From Triglochin maritima (Eukaryota > Streptophyta > Magnoliopsida > Alismatales > Juncaginaceae): a stretch of DNA of 64,000 nucleotides. A program made the position numbers and the translations under genes. The notes below the pieces were generated by a model. That model was not told the DNA's origin, made no database searches, and was given only the letters and a program-made list of their open reading frames with translations. The DNA is taken from the NCBI GenBank assembly GCA_963682175.1, contig OY821771.1:12275001-12339000 (forward strand). Reading direction: 5' to 3'. Shown one piece after another: positions 34,380 to 45,000 of this stretch; position 1 is the stretch's first letter; the number at the start of each line of letters is the position of its first letter.

Positions 34380-36875
34380 TTAACCCCACCCAAGCGAGTT
34401 CGAAAACTGCACGCTTCTATTACGAGAATCACTCAAGGTGCTGCTCGGTACTTGAGAGTTCGGGCTTGACGAGGTATCTTTAAAGAAGACTATGTTCTCC
34501 GGATTTCCAGATAGAATCTGAACAGACCTCGGAATTGGTGGCATCTTAACTTCCACTACACCTTCAAGAATCTGAACAACTTGCTTCATCGAAGGTCGAC
34601 AAGTCTCCTCGTCCTGGATGCACCAACAAGCAACTTTACATATTTGTTCGAGCTCTTTCAGGTTAGTGTTGCCCTCCAGTCTAGGATCTAATACGCAAAG
34701 AAGATCACCTTCAATCATTTTATCGTAAGCAAACGATGGGAAAAAACCTGATGTACCTTCTTCATTCAGCAGTTCAGAATTCCTTTTACCAGATATTATT
34801 TCGAAGAGCATCATTCCATAGCTGTAGACATCAGCTTTCGATGTAATGGGCATGCCAAGTAACCACTCGGGTGCTAGATAGCCCCTAGTTCCCCTAAAAG
34901 TAGTCAAAACTCTACTGAAGTCCCTCCCAACAAGTTTTGCCAAACCGAAGTCTGCAACTTTGGGGGCAAAGGAAGAGTCCAGCAGAATGTTCTCTGGTTT
35001 AATGTCACAATGAATGATGCAGTCCCTGCAACCCTCATGAAGGTAAGCTAGCCCCCTTGCTGTTCCAAGTGCAATTCTGTACCTTGTATTCCAGTCAAGC
35101 ATAGAACTTTTGCCTCGGAAAATAGCATCGAGAGAACCATTTGGCATGTAATCATAAACAAGCAACCGCTTTGTACCTTCAGAACAAAACCCTCGAAGAC
35201 GGACGAGGTTGACATGTTGAATTGTCCCAATCGTGCTCACCTCACTTCGGAACTGCTTTTCTCCTTGACTTATACTTTCAAGTTTCTTCACCGCTATGTC
35301 AGTGGAGTCTGGCATTGTTCCTTTGAATACATTACCAAATCCTCCCCCACCCAACTTCTCGGAGAAATTTTTCGTCACTCGCCTTAGATCTTTGTAGCTG
35401 AATGCTACTAAAGTGCCTTCCAACACCTGTAAATTTCTGAACTTTCTCTCCCGATACATCAAAAATAGCAAAAGAAGTGCTAAAAACAAGACAAAACTTC
35501 CAACAAGTACACCTAAAATCACCCATTTGACAATTCCTTTCCCGACTCTAGAATTTTGTTGCCCAGATGCTGCAATGCGAAGGAATAGTGTAGCATCGCT
35601 TCCACCATCAGACAACTGATGAACATTGACAAGACCCCCATACCACACCTTACACTCTTTTCCGAACGAAAAAGCAGTACAAGAGCAATTTTTCGAGCAA
35701 ATGGATTCACATTCCTCGATATTCGAAACGGCATGAAGTTCAGGATCATCTGGAAATCTCATGTTGAGCATTGGCTTGAACTTGTCCAGACGCCCACCTG
35801 AAGAATTGTTACTACTGATCTCACACTGCAAAGGGATGTCCCTCACACAACCACCACTAAGATCACCTATATCCCAACTCTTTGGTGATGCCTCGGTAAA
35901 GCCACTCAAACAACTGCAAGGCAAGCTTCGCTTATCATCACAACTGCCAAAGGGGCCACAAGCAGAATAAACCTTGCACTGAGTCATTGGTTCTGACCAC
36001 AACAGAGTCCACTTTTCGTCACCCTCAGACCATATCAGCTGCTGGATACGACCAGAGACATCCATCACAAATTTTGTGATGATAGAGCTATTCTGCATGC
36101 TATATATAAAGTAATTCTCGCTATCATTTACCACGAAGGCGAAGCTGAAGAGATAGTTTGCTTTCATCTCTGGAACTTCGGTAAAGAACTGCCCGTTCCA
36201 TTTCCCACTAGACCAATAAGTTCTTGACCTGTTCCACCTTATTAAGTATTGACTACTTCCAGCAGGATCCATCTGAAGAGAGAAGATTCCAGGGGACGGG
36301 TCTTCTGAATTTTTCCACGACATGAGAACCGTATACTCCCCAGTAACAAGGTTCCGCCCGACTTTAGCACCAGGGAGCCATGTGTCAGTTGGGTGATCAA
36401 AACTCTGCCAAAATACCACAGAGGAGTTGGACCCATCTCTGAGAACAAGATTGCCAGAGTCTAGAATCTCAACAACCGTCGAATTGGAGGTGATTGAGCT
36501 AGAATTGGTGGACCAAATTGGAACAGCAGATTTGTTTTGGGTTTTGAGAATTACAAGATTCCCATCATCAGCAATTTTCGTAATAGAGGAATAAGGGTCA
36601 GACAGAGGTGTTTCTCTATTGGCAACCCAGACCACAGACTTGTATGACACCTTCTTGAACCATATGCCTAAGTAGTAGCTTTTGGACTTACCTGGTGAGA
36701 AGAAACCAAGCTCAAACTTGCCTTCTTTTGATGTCAGAGTCTGGTTCCCTGAGAGTTGATGGTTGGAGGAGATGGTTGTTCCTGCAAAGGTCAAGAGGAT
36801 ATAGTGTGCTGGAAGGAGCAAGATTAGAAGAACAACATGGAGACAAAATTGCCATGAATATCTTGGAGTGCACAT
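34380..36875 (-). CDS. G-type lectin S-receptor-like Ser/Thr protein kinase (At2g19130-like)
   Basis: An intronless gene of 831 residues, a plasma-membrane receptor kinase of the SD-2 group. Start chosen at MCTPRYSW because a hydrophobic signal peptide (HVVLLILLLP) follows at once; an in-frame ATG 31 codons upstream (36968) would bury it. Order: B-lectin domain (~30-150; LGIWFKKVSYKSVVWVANRE), S-locus glycoprotein region (WQSFDHPTDTWLPG, MDVSGRIQQLIW), EGF-like cysteines (CKVYSACGPFGSCD), PAN domain (CESICSKNCSCTAF), one membrane helix (~449-473), then the kinase. The kinase has the glycine loop GGGGFGNVFKG (~504), VKKLE lysine, catalytic HCDIKPEN (~620), DFGLAKLVG and APEW. The catalytic loop is HCD rather than HRD, so it is a non-RD kinase, a class linked to immune receptors. 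Very close to Arabidopsis At2g19130 throughout, as remembered. Ligand unknown. A MULE lies 155 bp upstream. Confidence 0.95.
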   Translation of the reverse strand: MCTPRYSWQFCLHVVLLILLLPAHYILLTFAGTTISSNHQLSGNQTLTSKEGKFELGFFSPGKSKSYYLGIWFKKVSYKSVVWVANRETPLSDPYSSITKIADDGNLVILKTQNKSAVPIWSTNSSSITSNSTVVEILDSGNLVLRDGSNSSVVFWQSFDHPTDTWLPGAKVGRNLVTGEYTVLMSWKNSEDPSPGIFSLQMDPAGSSQYLIRWNRSRTYWSSGKWNGQFFTEVPEMKANYLFSFAFVVNDSENYFIYSMQNSSIITKFVMDVSGRIQQLIWSEGDEKWTLLWSEPMTQCKVYSACGPFGSCDDKRSLPCSCLSGFTEASPKSWDIGDLSGGCVRDIPLQCEISSNNSSGGRLDKFKPMLNMRFPDDPELHAVSNIEECESICSKNCSCTAFSFGKECKVWYGGLVNVHQLSDGGSDATLFLRIAASGQQNSRVGKGIVKWVILGVLVGSFVLFLALLLLFLMYRERKFRNLQVLEGTLVAFSYKDLRRVTKNFSEKLGGGGFGNVFKGTMPDSTDIAVKKLESISQGEKQFRSEVSTIGTIQHVNLVRLRGFCSEGTKRLLVYDYMPNGSLDAIFRGKSSMLDWNTRYRIALGTARGLAYLHEGCRDCIIHCDIKPENILLDSSFAPKVADFGLAKLVGRDFSRVLTTFRGTRGYLAPEWLLGMPITSKADVYSYGMMLFEIISGKRNSELLNEEGTSGFFPSFAYDKMIEGDLLCVLDPRLEGNTNLKELEQICKVACWCIQDEETCRPSMKQVVQILEGVVEVKMPPIPRSVQILSGNPENIVFFKDTSSSPNSQVPSSTLSDSRNRSVQFSNSLGWG

Positions 36876-37064
36876 GACTTTACGAGTTGGAAGAAAAATG
36901 GATACAGCAAATGAACAAAATTTATGTAACAGTATGGATCTGTGGTAGTTAGCAACATAATGACACACATTTAATAAGGAGAGTTGGAAAAAATTTCAAA
37001 AAAATAATAAATAAATAATTGGAAAAATATGTACCTCAGAAACTTATTTGGCAAAATATGCACA

Positions 37065-37175
37065 TTGAAAAACGGCACCTCAGATACCGTTTTTATAAGT
37101 GAAAACGGTACTTCAGATTTTGTTTTTAACCTAGGGTTAAAAACGGCACCAAGGTCTCATTTTCTCCAATCTTCC
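37065..37175. repeat. Hairpin modules in the left TIR of the second MULE
   Basis: AAAACGGCACCTCAGATACCGTTTT (split: AAAACGG, 11 bases, CCGTTTT) and GAAAACGGTACTTCAG, then GGTTAAAAACGGCACCAAGG. These are imperfect inverted modules of the form AAAACG-N-CGTTTT, spaced by ~40 bp. Confidence 0.65.
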
Positions 37176-37844
37176 CAATCTGTTTTGTGTTTTTTCCTCT
37201 CCATCTTTCCTGCGATTTCAGGTATTTTTAGATCATTTTTTGTTAAGGTTTTGTTTTATTAGTTTGTATTTATGTGCATTTGATTGGTTTGGTTTGGTTT
37301 GGTTAGGATTTGTGTGGATTGTTTGAATTGGATTCGATTGATTGATATTTGGTTGATGAGTTTACCCTACTTTGTTTAATTAATCTTGTGTGGATGATGT
37401 TATATTATTATGATTATTAATCTTATGCGGATTTGATGATTTGATTAATGGATCAATTAATCTCCGAAGTTCCAATTTAATAAGTTTACATTGTTCAGTG
37501 AGTTTCACATTGTGTGGATTTGTGTTAAACCAATTAAATTTAATGATCAATATTGTAGTTGTTGAAATTAGATTGATTGTGGATAATGTATTGAATTTAT
37601 TTGGATTGTATTATTTTTACCGAATAGTATTTAAATTTGTTTTGTTAATTATATTTTACAGTTTCCAAAATATCGAATTCACACGATTGGCACGGTCATG
37701 TTGACCCTTCAGTGTTAGTACTATAGAAAGATCATAGATCATCTTCGATTTTTGAAAATGTAAGTGTTTTGATTTTTAATTTTTAATTTTTGTGTATCGG
37801 TATTGGTTTTTATTTGACGTAAAATAATTAATTTTATTTTTCAG

Positions 37845-38600
37845 GAGTCTTTGACGGATATTAAATGCGTCGAGCACGCCATTCAGTTCAACATGTGGAA
37901 TGTGCAAGATGAAAGGATGTAGGATTTGACAGTGATTGCGGGATTTGGCACTGTGTCTCGATTGCAGCGACTGCAACTGGATTGGAATCTGATTTGTGCT
38001 ATTGTGGAGAGGTGGAGACCTGAGACACACACCTTCAATTTTAGACACGGGGAGATGACCATCACGCTACAAGACGTAGCTATGCTTAGTGGTCTTCGTG
38101 TTGACGGTTTGACAGTGTGTGCAACATTAGATCACGATTGGACTCAGGTTTGCATGAATCTGTTGGGTGCTGAAGAAGAAGCGAGAACTGCAGTGAAAGG
38201 TGGATACGTGTCATTGCAGTGGTTGCAGCAAAATTATCAGGTTGTTGAGCAAGATGCAACAAATAAGCAGATTATGTAGCACACGAGAGCGTACATTTTG
38301 TTTCAGTTAGGATCCGGGATAGTAGGCGATAAGAGTAGAAACAAAGTCCACCTTAGATATTTATTGTTGTTGGAAAACATATTTGAACGTGGAAACTACA
38401 GTTGGGGAGTTGCATCATTAGTTGTTTTGTATCAATATTTGGATCATGCATGTCTGAAAAATGGAAACAATTAGTTGGTTTCCTTACATTGTTACAGATA
38501 TGGTGTTGGAAACATCTTCATGTCGGACGACCATCTAGAATTCCCAGTGTGCAACTTCCATTGTGTCCTTTAGGTGCATATGCTTTCCTGTAAGCTTGAG
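37845..38600 (+). pseudogene. Plant mobile domain pseudogene
   Basis: It begins after a good acceptor (TTTATTTTTCAG). The read-through protein contains [72 protein letters not shown] and, in another frame, LVGFLTLLQIWCWKHLHVGR: the N-terminal two-thirds of a PMD protein. Lesions: TAG at 37920-37922, TAG at 38277-38279, and a frameshift near 38465 after which the family-like sequence continues in the frame used at 38402-38593. The C-terminal third seen in the copy at 1-957 is missing. It runs tail to tail into the transposase pseudogene. Confidence 0.82.
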
Positions 38601-40965
38601 TTGTTAGGTATTCTGAGATGATTCGCGAAGTATGAATGTTCGCGTGGCGGTTGCTGCATACAGCCAACACATGTGAGCATGGAATGTGGTGTGCATCTAT
38701 GTACCCCCAGGAACATGTTGGACCTGACTCCGTCAAAGTAACATGAAAGCTATGAGACTGGTTGCTTTCGACACTAAAGAGGTTATGACTATGTCTAGTG
38801 ACACAAAACTGTGTAGTCATCTGCCGTTGGTTTGTGATTTCATCGTTGATCTTTTTAGGATATGCCAATATCATATTCTCTCATTCATCTCTTCTACTGC
38901 CAAAATATTTATTCAGCCGCAGATAAGTCATCATGATGAGAGGACAAAGTGGTAAGCTACGTACACGCTTTAACACATTGTTGAAGCTTTCTGACAAGTT
39001 TGTGGTCATTATACCGAAACGGCGTCCAGAATCATGACTTAATGCCCAATACGAAACGTCTTCTTGTTCTTAAATCCATTTGAAGCCATGAGGGTAATTA
39101 ATCTCGATATCCTTCAGGTGCTCTTCGAATGTTTTTCTATCAGTAGCGACATTGGCATGCCAAAATTTATGTTGCAATTCGACATTCCTGCACCGAGCAT
39201 TTCTTGACATATTTGCACTCATATGTCTCAGACAGAACCTGTGAACATGACCTCGGTCTGGGGGGGAAAAATTCTTCACAATATTTGTAAGACCCGGAAA
39301 CCGGTCACTAATAATACACAATCTATCTCGTGTGCATACTCTACTGGCCAAAATACTTAAGAACCACTGCCATGAGCTCCCGATTCTTTTTCAACAGCAG
39401 CAAACGCCAAAGGAAACAAACCAGAGTTCGCGTCCGTACATATAGCAATTAAAAGAGTCCTCTCAAACTTGCCAAACAAATGAGTCACATCAATGCTCAA
39501 CACAAGTCTACAGTATTGAAAACCTTCAATTGAGGCTGCGAATGACCAAACAATTCTTTGAAATTGCTCATTGTTGTGACTTATCCATTGTGTCTGAATC
39601 TCGACCACGGTGCTAGGATTGGTGGTGCAAATATTAGACATAAAACGTCTTAAGTTATGATAAGAAGTCTCATCAACTTCGTATACTTGTTCTAATATTT
39701 TCTTGCGGGCGTATCAAGCTTTGTCATACTTGATATCTATGAAGTAATGAGTCTTCATTAAAGCTTGAATTTCTGCAGGAGTAATGATTATGTTTGTTCG
39801 AATGGTGGCAAGAATCATGTTAGAAATTAAACCGGCGTCACATTGCGCGTGGTCATGCAAAAGTCCCTCGTTACTACAGGTGTGTTCAGACTTGTACTTC
39901 TTAACTTGAAAACATTCTTTGCTCTGACTGTAAGAGGCATGTATCTTCCATTCACACACTTTTTTCAAACAACCAGCTGTAATTTTTTTTGGCCCAGACG
40001 TTAACACTTTGAATTAGACATTTTTTCGCAAATGTCATTCTTTCAACTCATGCAGCAAATCTTTTTTTGTTGAGAAAATTCTATGCAACCAATAACTTCG
40101 TTCATCTTCTAAGTTATCGTATTCAGTGTAAGCAGCAATACGTCCATCAACATTTCCAATGACTGAATCTTCAATCTAGTTCTCGTCAAGCTCTATGTCT
40201 GGCAAATGCCTCAAATCTAGTAGTATTGGTAATGGTGTCAATTCATTACTAACGATGGCTTCATGTACGTAGCTATCAGGTTCTCGATTCACTGCGTCTG
40301 ACATACGATGAAACATGTTCTGCAACTCCAGAATTGGGGTTGAATCTACATCAATAATGTCTATCTCATCATCATCCATCTGACCATCTGCCTCATCATC
40401 ATTTGTCTCATCACTATCTGCATCTTCAACTTGTCTTCCTTGAGAATGTGATTGAACTACATCTACTTCATAATTACCGATATTCATTGGTGTGCTCATA
40501 CGATCCAAAATAGGACTGAGGAACTGCCGACGAAGGACCTGCTTCATATTGGCTATATGTTTGTGTCATTTATTGATAATCCTCATTCAACTGATTGTGG
40601 TGGACAGTAGTATAGTGCTTGAGTTGTTTCTCAACAAACAATACAACCGTATTCATGAAGTTAAATAGAGATAACATTGTAGCCGTGCTCTGATCATCAA
40701 AAACTTCAGCATATGTATACTTTTCATACGATGGTCATTTGCAGGTTAACTTTAGATCAAACTCTCCTTCTTGGAAACTACAAACTTGACAAATTGTTTC
40801 ACAGAGATCATCATATCGCATTTGTGTATTAACATTAAGCATTCGTTTGTAACCACCTTTATATTCTGGTACCCCATCTACGAATGTAACAATTCCATCG
40901 AAAAAACACATAACCAATCCGGTATCGGAGCTCATTACTTCGAGTATAGAAAATCTACATTTCAT
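38518..40965 (-). pseudogene. MuDR-type (MURA-like) transposase pseudogene
   Basis: Pieces in order on -: 40965-40735 N-terminal region (PB1-like, MRYDDLCETICQVC), 40547-40176 acidic linker (DDDEIDIIDVDSTP), 40007-39714 MuDR DNA-binding zinc region (CEWKIHASYS ... HTCSNEG), 39641-39357 catalytic core start (LSIDVTHLFGKFERTLLIAI, where DxTH is the first acidic motif; DANSGLFPLAFA), 39351-39070 core end (ISDRFPGL, HRFCLRHM), and 38874-38518 SWIM zinc finger (CSWGYIDAHHIPCSHVLAVC). The pieces sit in different frames with stops between them, so it is inactive. Unlike the first MULE it belongs to the MURA branch, lacks the FAR1-type front and has no OTU domain. Confidence 0.85.
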
Positions 40966-41164
40966 ACATACATGAACATAATAACAAATACATTAACTAT
41001 ACATGCATTGTATTTCATGTCAAAATAAAAAAAAACCAAAAAATAAATAAAAACCAAAGCTCAACAGTATTGGTTGTCGGAGAGAGAGACTAATGGGGAG
41101 TGAGGAAAAATTTGGGAGTGGGAGAATGAAGATGGTGGTTGGCCAGACCACTTAAACCCTAAGT

Positions 41165-41305
41165 AAAAAACATCTCGGATGTCGTTTTTAACTTAGGTTA
41201 AAAACGGTATCAGTGGTGCCGTGTTTTACTTAGTTTAAAACGACATGTAAAGTGTCGTTTTTACTTAATAAAAATGGTATCTCATGTGTCGTTTTTCAAT
41301 GTACA
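41165..41305. repeat. Hairpin modules in the right TIR of the second MULE
   Basis: Four inverted modules about 40-45 bp apart: AAAACATC/GATGTCGTTTTT, AAAACGGTATC/GGTGCCGTGTTTT, AAAACGACA-TGTAAAG-TGTCGTTTT (perfect 9-bp stem, loop of 7), and AAAATGGTATC/TGTGTCGTTTTT. They mirror the left TIR modules. Confidence 0.75.
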
Positions 41306-41332
41306 TATTTCGCCAAATAAGTTTCTGAGGTG

Positions 41333-42074
41333 TGTAATTTTTATTTTTATTTTTTTGATATTTTGTAAAAAAAATCCAAAAAAAATATATATGCTCACTC
41401 TGTGATTTAACACAATTTTCTTGACGACGGATGTGTCAATGAAGTCAGCATCAGGTCTACTGTTTCCACATCGTGATGAAGAAATTCAATCGGTTTTTTA
41501 AATTCCTTGATATGGACAGGGCAGTCAACCAATTGTTTGAAAAGTAAAGAAACATAACAACCATGCAGGCATCTCATGACTTCGGATTGAGATGTTGGTC
41601 AGTTGCTGTGAGGCAGAACCATGACAAGTTCTCATCCAACAGGAACTCACAAATGATTTCTAGAAGACGTGTAATATATAGTTATAACTTGCTCAAGTTG
41701 TAATTATTTGACTCAAGATATAATAAAAGATAGCACTTAAGAAAGTTCCAAAATAAGAGTTCCCCACGCATTATTTAATTCTTTACCAACCAGAGCAAAT
41801 AAGGATTAAAAAAGGCTCATCAAATAAAAGGGTCCCAAAGAGCCCAGTCACCTGAAAAGCTGATGAGGTGGACCCCTCTTAGGAATATATAAAATAAAAG
41901 GAAAGAGAGAAACAGATCACACCTTTATTGATCTGATTAATGCATTGAAGACAATTCAGAGAGCACCTACCCAGCTACTTTTACAAGGACTAAGCCAAAA
42001 AAAATTCAATTCATGAGATGGATGTCAAACACTGATCATTGAGATTGTAGTGCAAAATCATTATTTACTTTTCT
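41333..42074. other. Spacer downstream of the Apollo gene
   Basis: Likely the 3' UTR of the Apollo gene and flank of the second MULE. No other feature recognised. Confidence 0.5.
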
Positions 42075-45000
42075 TTATAATCTGTCTTTACAACTAACAA
42101 GCTTTGCACCGCAACGGTCCCGCCTCATTAGACTTATCCTACTTCTACGCACACTTACAGGAGCAAATTCGGTTGGCTTTCCCTTCTTGCCTTTTCGTAT
42201 TTTAGATTCTCCGCCGTCCTGTACTTGATATGTTTGGAAACATCTGAGTCTCTTCCCCAGTTCGGCTATTCTAGAATTCAAACTGCTTTCGTCGTCAAGT
42301 GGTGGGCTGCCTTCCTCGGAATCACCAAAATACTGATCAGGATTGATATAACTAATAGACGATGATACAAACCCAATAATTTTGCTAGGCCGGAGAAACC
42401 TCACTAACTCACTTATCTCACTGAAGCATGAGTGATCAGAGTAAGGCACAGAATATGAAAACTTATGATATCTTTGTGGAGAACAAATCCGATTTACATT
42501 GGGGAGTTCGTTTGTTTTGCTAGTACTAGTTGTATAATCACTGCATGTATAAGGCAAGCAGTCGCTCTTGTCCAAATGGTTCATTCCCCATGGAAGACCA
42601 GAGGGCATGATTCCAATGGTGGGATGTATCGTGTTCATTGCCTCAAGGACGTCAATTGTGAGACTGTAACGTGGAACAGCTCGAATTCGTGTGAGGCAAG
42701 TGCTTGTAGTGAATATGTTGTCATAGCCAAGAAGGTGCATAGTCCGAAGGCGTTCCGGCCAGACCCAAATCTTTACATACAAGCATAAATAAATAATATG
42801 TGAGCAAAAAATAATAGGGAATGCCACTTTAAAGTTATACTAAGCTAGCTGGAAAAAAAATAACAGACAGAATTTTCCAACCATATCTCCTAACAAAATA
42901 GTTTATAAATATGTCTAAAGCTAACAAGAGGGTTAGATCTGTCATGGAAAGGAACTGATCAATCTGGAACAGAAAGGAACACCAGTCCATCAGTTCATAG
43001 TTGGTAGCTACCAGCTTAGGTATGAAATTTAGTATTTCCTTAAACATACATTGCCTATTGGGTGTCTCTGGGTTGGCTACCAAATACATTGATTTAGACA
43101 ATAATCACGGATTACGTCATAGTCTCATATCATATGTCTATTGACTCTATTTCCAGATAGTGACTTACTAACGAAGAAGCATTCCAAATAAATTTGATTT
43201 GAAATCTAGAAATGTACAAAGGAGCCAAAAGTACCTTTGTGTGAAAAGCCTTCGAAAGATGGACCAAGAGATTTTCTTTCCCCAGTGTATCAATGCCAAT
43301 GACAATGTCGTGCTGAGGATGTGAAGTAACAATATTTGCGACCTGTAAATAATGAAAACGGAAGCTTCACAAACTGCACAATTTTTCTCACCGTAAGCCA
43401 ATCATAATACTTTTTACAACAAGATAACTCTTAATATGGCCTGAAAAATGAATCGTAGTTCTTCCATCACATTTTAGCATTTAAAATATCAAAGAGGTCG
43501 AAAAATAAAGAAAGATAATTAATAAATCCATTTTTAACATGTATACCGAGTACTACCAAACCAATGGGGAAGAAAAATGCCTATTTATCATGTTTGAATA
43601 GAGAAAAAATTTTACACAGGATATTTTTGAAGTGCAAAGAATTATGCCGCCAAATACAATAACATGTGAATCTTTCACATGAATAAGATGTTTTAGCAAT
43701 GACTCATCCAAAGAACCTTTGTTATTGTTTGCTCTCCTTCGATAGGCTAAGTACTGATTAAAGGAACAGAGAGGATACATCTCAAAAATGAAACAAGTCA
43801 AACTACTAGTAGGAGCTAGCAAAATATGCATGACCAGGTAATGAACAAGGAAGCAGATTTAATATCCATTAACCAATTTTTAAATTCTTCGCTATGTTAG
43901 GATTAAAAATGACACCATGGAGATTAACAGAAATAAAAGAAGATAAAAACCTGCTGGGCAGCCATATTTCTTGAAGGAAAGGAATATGATGGGTGACAAT
44001 AAGTGTTGTCCAAGTAAAGTATATCCAGAGTGTCGTCCCCAAGAGTAGTTAGCAGAGTATGTTTTGCAACTTGTGCGCTTTCACTGTTTGATTCCCAACG
44101 ATAATCTCCGGTATGCAGGACACATCCGAATTCTCCTCTAAAAAAGTACATAACAGAACCTAAAGGATAGCAACTATTGAATTGTTAAGATACATCGGTG
44201 TTAAGAGACTTTTTTATCGGTGCGTTATGAGACCTCCCACACTACAGTGATCGCAAGTTCCGACATCAAAAAAAATGTATAATCACTAATGTAACTTTTT
44301 TACGAAGAATGAAAGAACCTGACACACACAAAAATCATTTTTACCGGTTCAATAAAAAGTAGGAGAATAACAAAGACCGCCGAAAGAACTCAAAAATTTT
44401 AATACCACCAAAAATGCAGTGCAAAACCGAGGAAAAGGCAACAATCTGAACTTTAACAAAAAAAACCGAGAAGGTTCACATTGGCCACTAGCCCACTACA
44501 CTAAAGCTGGGTAACGGGCCCGGCCCGCCCGTTTATTTTATTAATTTTATTGCAAACAAACGAGCCGGCCCAGACTTTATTTTCTCTAGGCCCGGCCCGG
44601 CCCACGAGCCCGGTACCCACCTCTACACAAAACTACAAAAGTTTGAATTTGTCACCAAACTTCTAATAAGAGAGTCAAAATCTGGCATTATAATAAAGCA
44701 TGATTACACCATATGAACAACTAGTTCATATCCAAAAAATGGAAGAGCAACACAATCTGACTTCTATCGAGTTACAAAGTGTTGATGTGGCTGGTGGCCC
44801 CTCTCATTGCATGTTTTCCATTTGTAGACCACCATGGTGTCATGCGTAAGTGTGATTCACCACACACGTTCCTATTTGTTATGGGACATTGTGTATTTCT
44901 CAAAGAGAATACTTGTTATGGGACATTGTGATTCACTACACACGTTCCTATTTGTTCCTTATTGTTAGCATATTCCTATTTTTATCTTCCAAATTCCAAG

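Larger units (their letters stand above)
37032..41332. mobile_element. Decayed MULE with convergent PMD and transposase pseudogenes
   Basis: Terminal inverted repeats: the left end ACCTCAGAAACTTATTTGGC, then AAAATATGCACATTGAAAAACG, matches the right end read on -, ACCTCAGAAACTTATTTGGC then GAAATATGTACATTGAAAAACG. Similarity goes on for over 100 bp through hairpin modules. Inside are a PMD pseudogene on + and a MuDR-type transposase pseudogene on -, converging near 38518-38600. No clear 9-bp target duplication could be found. The element lies between the receptor kinase and Apollo genes, its left end about 155 bp from the kinase start codon. Confidence 0.85.

Noticed and set aside
34162..34383. 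73-codon + frame at the receptor kinase 3' end
   Set aside because: Overlaps the kinase stop region, no conserved features; likely antisense of the 3' UTR.
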